Origin: Dolomedes plantarius
Taxonomy: Eukaryota > Arthropoda > Arachnida > Araneae > Dolomedidae
DNA length: 64,000 bases
NCBI GenBank assembly: GCA_907164885.2
Contig: OU015495.1
Coordinates: 148,501 to 212,500 of the forward strand
Direction of reading: 5' to 3'
Shown here: positions 11,174 to 20,900 of the stretch, piece after piece
Numbering within the stretch: the stretch's first letter is position 1
How the letters are laid out: each line of letters starts with the position of its first letter
The notes under the pieces: generated by a model
The model's input: only the letters and a program-made list of their open reading frames with translations
Told to the model about the DNA's origin: nothing
The model's database searches: none
Translations under genes and position numbers: made by a program

Positions 11174-11907
11174 CAAGGTGGTCATAAAAACACTTTGCCG
11201 ATGTATGGAACTCTAGCGGCTGTTCCGTTCACTCGATCGAGATGAGATTTCAGCTATAGTTTTTCAGACGTATGAGCTCGGGATTCCGTGAACGGTAACA
11301 AAGTGGCGCTCACTGTTACGTTTATAGGTACAGAAACTCAATATTTTATAATGGCAACGGCCACTTTTTCCCATCGCAAAATGTTCAGCGCATGCGAAAA
11401 CCCTAAACAGCGTTGGAATCGTATATCACGAAAAACTGACGCGTTACGCACAAAAAAAAAAGCTCTGCGATCAGCCCACAAAAACACGATAGGGATGCAC
11501 GGAGGAAGTTTGCATATGACAGAGGCAATCACTGATGACAACACAGATCGGACAAAAGAAAACTTTTATTTGGATTACACATTTTCCACATGGGTGCCAT
11601 CACAGGCCGTTCGCAGAGCTTTTTTTTTTGTGCGTGAATAACGCGTCCGTTTTTTTTGTGATACCCGTACCTTTCGAACGATCTTTAGATTTTTGCATGC
11701 GCTAAGCATTTTGTGACGGTAAAAAGTGGGAATTGCCATTCGAAAATTTCGAGTTTCTGTACCTATAACCGTTAGCGCCAGTTGGTTGAGGACCACAATT
11801 TCCCGAGCTTATACCTCTGAATTGCTGTATCTGAAATCTCCTCTCGATCAGTTGAACGGAACAACCGCTAGATGCCCATATATCGAAGTTTTTTTATGAC
11901 CACCTTA
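11174..11907. mobile_element. Long-armed fold-back MITE (734 bp)
   Basis: Flanked by TA on both sides. The left arm begins CAAGGTGGTCATAAAAACAC and the right arm reversed begins TAAGGTGGTCATAAAAAAAC. Similarity continues inward for about 300 bp per arm: GGCTGTTCCGTTCA against GGTTGTTCCGTTCA, a shared TATAGGTACAGAAACTC, and shared ACAAAATG/GCGCATGC blocks. The whole element is therefore almost one imperfect hairpin with a short centre near 11500-11560. The 117-codon plus-strand frame inside is not a protein gene, because its mirror image in the other arm is open too. TA target and non-coding nature suggest a Tc1/mariner-dependent MITE. Confidence 0.8.
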
Positions 11908-13435
11908 TATGAAATTTGAAAGCAGAGAGAGAGATATAGAGATCAATCATGTCAAGAATTAGTAAACTGTACTGAACACTTCTTCAATACCACATTCAAT
12001 TAAAAAGGCAGTGGTAATACATCTTTCGAACTAGTTCATTTTACATCATCCGACCGAGGAGCACTGGTGTGATCGCGATGAACAATTCACAAATGCCAAG
12101 GTCAAAGAAACTCTTTGATATAAATATGGGCAACTACAGCCAATTACAGACAAAATCGCGTGGGAGGAGCGAAAGGGGGGGGGGAAGTATGGAAGTATAA
12201 GGGGGGAAGTGTAATGGCTACTAGACCCCAAATTAGAAACAGCCGTTAAGGCTGTTGTGTACTAAACGTATTAGATTCACTCACCTCAATGTTTACCTAT
12301 GGAGAAAACTTGTCTACAATTTACAGCTACATAAACGCTGATAATCCATTAAAAAAAGGTATTTTCAGAGAGCCTGAACTTTTTTGCACCTTGCAACAGG
12401 ATTCATTTTATATATTTCATCCACGAAAGGAATTTCGGAGCGTTTAAAAGAACACTATCCCAGAATAATTTAAATTTTAAAACAGTATTTGAATTTTTTT
12501 TTAAAAAGAAAAATGCCCCAGGGTGTAAAATTTCTTTGTGTACAATTCACAATTTTTTACAATTTTTTAAAAATAATCTTTCATTCCAAGTCGGCAATAC
12601 TTGGACACATTTTTGTCCAGAGGTCAACATTGATGTGAACGAATCCAATAGGGCTAGTACACAGAAGCCTGAACGAAGGTAGTAGAGAAAACAGGTAATC
12701 GAGAAAAGGCGGGGCAGTAGAGTCGAATGACAGAGTAAAAAAGAGGATTAACATTGAAAGCAAATAGACCTATTACATAAAAACATATTTCCAGGCTGTC
12801 ATACAGATAATGGGGACATACTAACTAAAACAGGGGAATAACTACAAGTTGAAAAGTTTTCAATGAAATTTAATTCTAAAGCGGATTTTGTAAATAAAGA
12901 ATTTTTGCATCCAAAAATTTAAATTTATATCCGCTTTTTCAGGAGTGCTTGGCTATCATGGATTTGGTTAATTCTTGATTTTAATGTACCTAGAATTGTC
13001 TTGTATGTGCGTATCTACGGCACGTTTGTTTTGACCAATATAAAGCAACTTTCAACTACCGCAAGGTATGCTATAAACGCCTCACTTGCGAAATTCAGGT
13101 ATTGTGGGGAAACTGTAGTTTAATTACAGGTTTAAATGCAACTTTTAAGTTGAAGCGAGACAGGAGTTTTCTTAATTTAAAGCATAAGGGTAGATAAAAT
13201 GGGAGGACCCTTAACGTATCAAAACTGAGACTTTTTTTAAGGTGAGAAAGTAGACTCCGAAGCCGCGGGATTGACAATTTTTGACAGCTTTGTCAATGAT
13301 AGAAGAGTTGAAGCAATCCCCTTTTTAATTTATTATGGAACTGAAGAAGTTTTCATTATGTATTTGTCATGCACAAGTTTACTGTAAGTAATAATTAGTA
13401 AAACGGTTTTAATTAAAAGACATCTAGGTTCATAA
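11908..13435. other. Non-coding stretch
   Basis: AT-rich with small GC-richer islands (12040-12240, with a run of ten G) and no recognisable gene, repeat end or RNA. Small minus-strand frames near 12581-12763 and 13095-13277 show no domain and are probably chance. Confidence 0.5.
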
Positions 13436-13915
13436 GCAGGATAAAATCTGCATTCTTCAATGGTTGCCGGCGCATGTCAACATTACCGGCAACGATAACG
13501 CATATAAACTAGCAAAAGAGGCTCGAAATCTCAATAATAATAATGCCAACAACGTGTCACCCTCTCGGACGTAAATGCCGTGACCAAATGCAAACTGAAG
13601 GAGCCCTCGATTCCAATAAAGCACCAGCTCCACAACATCAATGGACATCGATTTATAACTAAAACCATAGTGAGGCTTAGAACTGGCCGTCACAGAGGAT
13701 TGAAAATTGTTAGAGAGGGCAGGAAAACCTACAGAAACTGTGATAACTTCCCGGACACAGAACTGACGACGGAAACATATTTTTGATTGTCCTGCCATCC
13801 TTGCTGAACTGTTAAAAATTGGAGTTTTGTTTACGACACTGAACCTTTAAGATGACAATATAGTGCAGATTGCCAGGGCCATCATCTCCGCCCATGGCAC
13901 TATTTGAATAGGCTT
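13436..13915 (+). pseudogene. Non-LTR retrotransposon (LINE) RNase H/3' remnant
   Basis: Around 13450 the plus strand reads LQWLPAHVNITGNDNAYKLA, the C-terminal RNase H motif (PAHxxxxGN-(D/E)-xA) of Jockey/I-type LINE polymerases. A frame change leads into the open segment 13580-13786 with HQLHNINGHRFITK and TIVRLRTGRHRG, then CDNFPDTELT and, after another frame change, IFDCPAILAELLKIG. The order matches the zinc-knuckle-like tail after RNase H in such elements. It is 5' truncated and frameshifted, as expected of a dead LINE copy. Confidence 0.7.
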
Positions 13916-14483
13916 CATCATAGACACGACATCGTCATTAAAAGACATACTGAAAAAGAAATTCTAAATGAGGTGTTTTTAAAAATATTATTCTTTGATT
14001 ATTGTTTGTGTAGTAATACGCCTTACTAAATTGAATATGGTACCATTCATATCCATTTAAAATAAAATATTTATGTGCTGAGGTAGTACTCCCCTAAGGA
14101 GTATTTAGAGAGTATAGGATTTAGAATAATCAGTGAAGTCAATACTGTATAACCTTCAAAGAAACTATGTGTTAATCTGTTGGGCGGAATAGCAATCAAA
14201 AATGAGATTATCGTATACGTGGAAGTATTCTTCTGGCAGAGAGTTTACCCCTAGGTTAGAAGGAAAGTGATAGCAGCAGAAGGTAATCACGGTTCCGCCT
14301 AATCATCGTAAAGGCCAACATTTGACAAATATTCTACATGGAAAAATCATCTGTGGTGAAATATAAAATAAATGAATGCGATAGATGAATGAGAAACTGA
14401 AAATTCGGTAACTCTGAAAACGAGGTAATTATGTTGTAAAATACATGCGAAGCATGATCCTGAGCATGAAACATCTTATTATA
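13916..14483. other. Intervening AT-rich sequence
   Basis: It lies between the LINE remnant and the intact Tc1. I see no coding or structural signal beyond ordinary AT-rich DNA. Confidence 0.5.
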
Positions 14484-15893
14484 CACTGCTGGCCACCCAA
14501 ATTGCAAGACCAAGAAAGACAAGAGATATCACAACAAAATTTATTTTGTAGATAACATGTTGACCAAGTATCAAATGATTAAATTTATAGACTTCTGTGA
14601 AGCGTGGTTCCTGCCAAAATCAGTAGCCAGAGTAGCCGCCATTGTTGGAGATCACCGCTGCCACACGCCTCGGCATTGATTCAGAGAGACTTTGGATGGG
14701 TTCTTGGGGTAAAGCAGACCAAGCAGCTTCCACACGTTGCCAAAGTTGATCTGCTGGGGCAGCTGGGGATGGAATCTGGGTCAATCGTAGAGCAACCATG
14801 GACCACATGTTTTCTATCGGCGAAAGATCCGGAGAGCGAGGCGGCCAGGGAAGCAATTCAATCTGGCGATTGACGAAGAACCGTTGGACAATGCGTGCCA
14901 CGTGTGGTCGCGCATTATCCTGTTGAAATATGGCTGTGGGCAAGCCCTGAAGGTAAGGAAGGACAACTGGCTCCAACACCTCGGAGATGTAGCGCTGGCT
15001 GTTTAAAGTACCGGCAATGCGTACTAGAGGTGTGCGAGAGTGATATCCAATACCGCCCCATACCATAATACCCGATGCAGGACCAGTGTGGCGGTGCATA
15101 ACGCAGCTGTTCAGCATCCTCTCTTCACGGTGTCTCCAGACTCGAATGCGACCATCGTGGTGTTGCAGACAGAAGCGTGACTCGTCAGTAAAGACAATTT
15201 CATTCCATTCTGCCGTCCACATCCTTCTGTCATCGCACCATTGGCGGCGGAGACGTCTGTGGTTCTGCGTCAAGGGTAGACAAAGCAATGGACGTCTTGT
15301 GGACAGACCACTCTGCTGTAAACGGCGTCGAATGGTCCGCGCAGACACTGGATGATGCGTTACAGACTGCATGTTCTGTGCTATGGTTCGTGATGTGACT
15401 GAGCGATCCGTCACTGCCATGCGCACAATTTGCCTGTCATCACGTGAAGTGGTGCGCTGAGGTGGATGCGATCGAGCACGCCGGTCCGTCGTACCCTCCA
15501 GCATCCAACGATCACATATCCGCATTACAGTTGTTTGGTTTCGTCCAACACGACTACCGATTTCCCTGAAAGATAATCCACAATTTCGGTAGGCCACTAT
15601 CCTTCCTCTGTCGAACTCGGATACTTGATCAAAAGATGATCGCTGTTGTCGACGAGGCATAATTTATCGTTTTTTTTGAAAAAACCACAAGAAAAACACA
15701 ATTGCCGAACTTTAAATCGTCGAAATCTCCAAGCCTTAAATAGCGCTTTGAAGTGGCGCCACAGGCGCGCGTGATGTGCGTCTGCGCTGAAATTCTAATT
15801 ATTTGCCTATCTCACCTCCGCTAATGCATGTTGTAAATTTCATGTTATTTGCATGTTTCCTTCAGGGTGTTGCATTTACAGTGGCCAGCAGTG
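14484..15893 (-). mobile_element. Tc1-like transposon, copy A, structurally complete
   Basis: 1410 bp, flanked by TA dinucleotides (14482-14483 and 15894-15895). Both ends begin CACTGCTGGCCAC in inverted orientation. Inside that 13-bp core the ends diverge (CCAAATTGC against TGTAAATGC) but keep related spacing. It carries one uninterrupted transposase gene on the minus strand. A second copy, equally complete and almost identical over its whole length, is at 51482-52890. Two such copies 37 kb apart point to recent movement of this family. Confidence 0.9.
14620..15660 (-). CDS. Tc1-like transposase, intact (DD34E)
   Basis: A 346-residue enzyme that would cut and join the ends of its own element. 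The N-terminus (residues ~1-110) is a paired-like bipartite helix-turn-helix: FDRGRIVAYRNCGLSFREIG, then a basic QRTTSRDDR linker, then SARTIRRRLQQSGLS. The DDE nuclease follows: first Asp in IVFTDESRFCLQ, second in [13 protein letters not shown], Glu in [11 protein letters not shown]. There are 34 residues between the second Asp and the Glu, the classic DD34E spacing. Length is normal for Tc1 proteins (about 340). The ATG at 15660 is preceded by AT-rich leader and fits the family start (MPRR). No stop or frameshift is seen. Activity is not proven: residues outside the triad could be damaged. Confidence 0.92.
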   Translation of the reverse strand: MPRRQQRSSFDQVSEFDRGRIVAYRNCGLSFREIGSRVGRNQTTVMRICDRWMLEGTTDRRARSHPPQRTTSRDDRQIVRMAVTDRSVTSRTIAQNMQSVTHHPVSARTIRRRLQQSGLSTRRPLLCLPLTQNHRRLRRQWCDDRRMWTAEWNEIVFTDESRFCLQHHDGRIRVWRHREERMLNSCVMHRHTGPASGIMVWGGIGYHSRTPLVRIAGTLNSQRYISEVLEPVVLPYLQGLPTAIFQQDNARPHVARIVQRFFVNRQIELLPWPPRSPDLSPIENMWSMVALRLTQIPSPAAPADQLWQRVEAAWSALPQEPIQSLSESMPRRVAAVISNNGGYSGY

Positions 15894-16259
15894 TAAATGG
15901 TTTCTCCTTTAAATCGGAAATGATTAATCAAAAGGAAATAAGCTTATCATGAACCAGTAGCAAAAATACGTATACATGTCTTTAAAATACAATAATGGTA
16001 TAAAGAAACAACGTTACTGCTTAACATTCGTCTGTAAGTCGGCTGAAGCTGTGAATATCTAATACGACTTTTTAAATAATTATTGATAAATCACTTTAAG
16101 GTGCAGATTTCATTCTAATTTCATAACGCTGAAAATAAAAACGTATTTAAATTCTGCTTTTTGCATTGATGTGTTTAAACAAAACCAGATAATCTGACAA
16201 AAAAAATTAAAAATCAGATTGAAAATAAAATTAATTTAATATTCGGGAGAGAGCCATAC
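15894..16259. other. Non-coding AT-rich gap
   Basis: A short AT-rich spacer between Tc1 copy A and the next MITE. I see nothing in it. Confidence 0.5.
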
Positions 16260-16722
16260 CCAAATAACACACACCGTTGGCCGAACCACATATTTTCGTT
16301 ACATCGTTGGGGAATGGCTACTGTTGGCAGAAATATCAGAAATTTAGATGGGTCAACTGCAAAATATTTCTGGTGGGCCAATAATTACAAAATATAGTTG
16401 ATCCAACTGCGAATTAGTGCTGTTGGGCCAACAATTATAAAATGTTGTTGGCCCAATAAGTGCTGTTGGACCAACAGCTAATGAGTGTTGTTGGGCCGAC
16501 AATTACATAAGAACGTTCTCCCAACTGCGTTACTGTAACGTTACTACAACAGTTACTGTAAAATATCTGAACGCCAATGGCCAAATCCTGCAAATCCAAC
16601 GGTTGGGCCAACTGAATGCCAACCGTTGGGCCAACCTCGCGCAAGTGGCCAAATTCCACCGTTGGCCAACCATACCCGAGAATGGTTGGCCAACGACTTG
16701 CCAACGGTTTTGTGTTACTTGG
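16260..16722. mobile_element. MITE rich in TTGGCCAA-type repeats
   Basis: The left end CCAAATAACACACACCGTTG and the reversed right end CCAAGTAACACAAAACCGTT form an imperfect inverted repeat. The interior is packed with variants of GTTGGGCCAACA and CCGTTGGCC in both orientations (16370-16500 and 16570-16700). That makes it many short palindromes plus internal inverted repeats of roughly 30-45 bp. It is non-coding. No matching target duplication is evident and the superfamily is unknown to me. Confidence 0.65.
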
Positions 16723-17031
16723 TTAATTTCTTAAATTCTGCGAAGATATACATTAACAGACTATGAAGAATAACAAATTAACAAACCAATAATATATATC
16801 AATTTTCCTGCACAAAAATTTTAGAAATGAAGCATAACTCACAAAAATATATTTTTCAATGACTACATGTTAATTTTTCAAGTCAACAGCATTTCCATTT
16901 CATGTGTCCTTATCCTATAGACTTAAATCTCCCACTTAAAGACAAAATTTTTAATTTATGACCATAATTCTTCGTTGTTTCATACTTAATTCTCACTGCT
17001 CTATAAACTGCTGTAATACAACTTTAGTACA

Positions 17032-17037
17032 TTTAAT
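17032..17037 (-). terminator. Possible poly(A) signal of the GMC gene
   Basis: An ATTAAA hexamer on the minus strand, about 135 bp after the GMC stop codon. It is the commonest variant of the poly(A) signal. No canonical AATAAA lies closer. This rests on position only. Confidence 0.3.
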
Positions 17038-17171
17038 ATTAAGACGATTTATATTTATGACATTGTTTGTACTATGGAATACCTGAAATAATCAAATGCT
17101 TGGAAAAAAAACATCAGTGGTGCTGTAGGTGACCTGTTCTATGCAAATGTGTACTTCTATTGCAGGGTTCC

Positions 17172-17307
17172 TCAGCACTGTATATCTTCTTTCATCATGT
17201 CATAGGCTTTCTCAGCCACCATCATTGTCGGTACGTTGATGTTGCCGGACGGTATAATAGGCATCACAGCTGCGTTGATCACCCTTAAGCTTTTCACTCC
17301 TATGACA
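17172..17307 (-). CDS. GMC gene coding exon 12 and stop
   Basis: Residues 589-633. It reads [16 protein letters not shown], then [19 protein letters not shown] with the conserved Asn near the flavin, then the TGA at 17174-17172. The acceptor is GGCTTTCTAG. Confidence 0.93.
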
Positions 17308-17858
17308 CTAGAAAGCCAAAAATATTTTATATATTATAATGTTCACTTGCATTCAATAGCAAATGTATTTTTCAATTTTTTTTCTCTAATTTAGGTGGTC
17401 CTAAATACAAGACAGATTGGAAGTTTAAGCAATTCTTAGAAGGGTCAAGTTTACTACAAGAACGTTCTTAAATAAAATAAAATGAAACAAAATAAAGTAA
17501 TGTAATTTCTGTATTTTTCGTTTTAATAATAAATATCAAACAGTTTATATGACAATATCTCTCTATTTGTGTATCATATAAATACAAAAGGGACTTGACA
17601 TTAAACCAAAACTCAGCGATCTCAAGATTTGTTTTAATATCTTATTCAAAAATGAATAAGTTTATTGATTTTGATTTTAAATAAACATACGATAGAATTT
17701 CAAAAGAAAAATAATCTTAAAAACTTGAATTGTTTAAAAACTCTATGATCATGCATATTTTCTATTTATCTGTTTTATTTCCCGAAATAATAAATAAAAA
17801 ATAACCTTAAAATTTACATTCATCTAAATGACAATGTTTACAATGTATTTTCTTTGTC

Positions 17859-17907
<49 letters not shown>

Positions 17908-20900
17908 CCATCTCTATTTAACTAAATAATTTCAAATAAAAAAATACTCTGAAAAATTTACACTGTTCTAAATTTTTTTGATCATACAAAGTTTACACTT
18001 ATATGTTTGATTTTACTAAATATTTTCAAATGAAAAATAATCTAAAAAAAGTAATCTAAGAAAAATAAATTGTTCTTAATGTCTATGATGATATACTATA
18101 TATACACTCATGGACAAAAAAATTAGCACACCAAGAAATAATTGCGGGATCGTAACGAAACTTGCAATGAAGGTACATGTCGGGGAGATATGCAAATGAT
18201 TAGAAATGCAGCGTGATTGCGCATTACGTATAGCCGGTAGAGGGCGTTGAGCATCGTACTCTGTGGAGTATAAAACAAGTAACCAAAGCTTGTTTGAGTG
18301 TGCTGAATCAGTTACAAAGGAAGAGCTGAGATAGACATGCCATTACGCCGTGTTCGAAGACAATATAAGCAGTTGTCGCAGTTTGAGAGGGGGAGAATCG
18401 TCGGGATGATGGAAGCTGGGTGGTCAGCTAGGCGAGCAGCTAGTCAATTAGACCGCTCTGATTGTGTTGTGAGGAGGTGTTGGGACCAGTGGACTCGAGA
18501 GATGTCATGTACACGAAGACCAGGCTCAGGACGCCCTCGACAGACCAGTCGTCGAGAAGACCGCCACATCGTAAGAAATGCACACGTACAGCCAACTGCT
18601 TCATCGGCCGCCATCCAGGCACAGGTAGAACCTTCACTAGGGGCCTCTGTGTCTTCTCGAACCATACGAAGGCGCCTGGCTGAAGGACAGTTGGTATCGT
18701 GGCGCCCATTACGTGTGCTGCCCTTGACGCCCACCCATCGATGCCTCCGTTTGGAGTTTTGCCGCGCACGAGGAAACTGGACTGCAGCGGAATGGAACCA
18801 GGTCATCTTTAGCGACGAATCCAGATTCAATCTCGGCAGTGATGACAATCGTGATCGTGTGTGGAGAGCCCGTGGTGAACGCTTCAATACTGCCTTTGCT
18901 GTACAGCGACACATCGCTCCCACAGCTGGTGTGATGGTATGGGGTGTCATTGCCTACAATATACGGTCACCCCTAATATTGTTCCGTGGCACCATGACAA
19001 CCCATCGGTATGTTCATGATATCCTGCAACGACATGTGTTGCCACTCATGCAACGGCTCCCAGGAGCCATTTTTCAACAAGACAATGCTCGGCCTCATAC
19101 GGCAAGGGTGTCACAAGACTGTCTCCGCACTGTTTCTACCCTTCCTTGGCCTGCCCGATCCCCAGATTTGTCTCCAATCGAGCATATCTGGGATCATTTG
19201 GGACGACGAGTTGGGCATCCCACGAGTTTGAACGAACTAGAGGAAAGGTTACAGCAAATATGCAACGAAATGTCTCAAGACATCATACAGAACTTGTATG
19301 ACTCAATGCCCGATCGTATCGCATCGTGCATTCGCGCTATAGGGGGTCCAACGGAGTATTAACTCCTCCGTTCTTTTGCCTTTTTCTCTGAAATAAATTA
19401 TTCTTTTTCTTTGATTTTCTTATCATTTACTTATATCAAAGTAGTCATTACGTATGTAAAATTTCGTTTCATTTTGACGACTCCTTCTTGGTGCGCTAAT
19501 TTTTTTGTCCATGAGTGTATATATATCTTTGCTTTCGGAAGGTTTAGGTTTAGTTCTTTCGTTTCCATTGAAGGAGGGATTATACTCTTTATGTGACGCA
19601 AACGATTTAGACCAATGTAAAAACGGTATGATGCAATCTTCTCACCGTAGCTGAGGATCTACGACTGATCTAGGATCATCCGGATGACCCATTCTTGCTG
19701 TTCCAGATGGATGCCAAATTGTAATTATGACTTGCAGTGCTATGCAGGTCAAGAATTTGTCTTCATTTCCCGTAAACTGCTTGCATGCTGGATACATTGT
19801 GTCTAAGAGCCTAGTCTGGATGTTCTGCAAGGCTGGATGGGCAGCTACGGCCTGGCAAATTTTCATACCTGTAGCAGATACAGTAGCAATTTAACTTCGT
19901 GTACAGAATTTAATTACAAACTTTAGGCATAAATTTAAAATAATGTATAAATGTTTAAAAATTAAAGCAGTTGTGGTAATTTATAAAATTGTAAATTATA
20001 AAGTAAAGATACTAAGCAGCTATGTTTTAAATATGCTTAGCACTCTACAACTTATAAATGTTCAGCGTTTTCTATAACTCCTGGACTTCCGTTTTCTTTT
20101 GTTTTTCTTCCCCCCACCCCGAACTCTGGACTCAGATTAACATGATATTCATTCCTTAATAAACATATTTCCTATAAAATAAGTCCTATAAATATAAGTC
20201 CTATAAGTTCCTATAAATTTATCTTTCGGGAACAATTAGTGATTTTTTTCCCTTTCCTCTTACTCGCGTATAAATTATTTTTTCAGCTGATCGAACTCTT
20301 GAGTGCCAAGCTTTATCCTCGTACTGTTAAAATTTATGATTTCAACATGTTTACTACCAGATGTGAGAATCATAGCGATTTATACATAATATGACTGATA
20401 TTAGAAGCATTTATTTATAAAAAGTTTTTATAAAAAAGGGATTTATTTATAAAAAGTTTTAAAATACAACACTAATTTTCGTTTAAAAGTGTAACACCTA
20501 TTTTCCGAGTAAAAAGATTTCAATCTCTATATTCATAAAAGGAATATGCACCCCACTGGAAAGACTACGGTAATTTTCTCTTTAAATTTCATTTTCCCAA
20601 TATTTATTTACAAGTACCACCTGGTTTCACAAGATCTTACACCATGGAGACTTCTGTTCAGACACGTTATTTTGAAAAGAACTCCTAAAGAACGATCATT
20701 GCTATATTTTCCATACATTTCTAAAATTATCATAGCTTAAGATCACTGAAACGAAAGCTCGGTTAAAATTTGAAACCAACTTTTCAAGATTCGTTGCTCT
20801 CCCCGTTGTAGCTAACAATAGTTGTCAATCCCCCTTTGAGTATTTCTCTTTCTCTTGGCGAGCTAAAAGCTCAAACAATTTCTAGCGACTAATAGGGGAA

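Noticed and set aside
11288..11641. 117-codon frame in the fold-back MITE
   Set aside because: The opposite arm is its mirror image and is open as well (11575-11796). Openness comes from the repeat and not from a protein.
16370..16700. Possible CRISPR-like array of spaced short repeats
   Set aside because: The blocks are irregular in spacing, occur in both orientations and lie between inverted ends in a eukaryotic context. This is a MITE.
18444..18950. 168-codon minus-strand frame opposite the intact Tc1 gene
   Set aside because: It runs antisense to a well-supported transposase with clear catalytic motifs and shows no similarity of its own.
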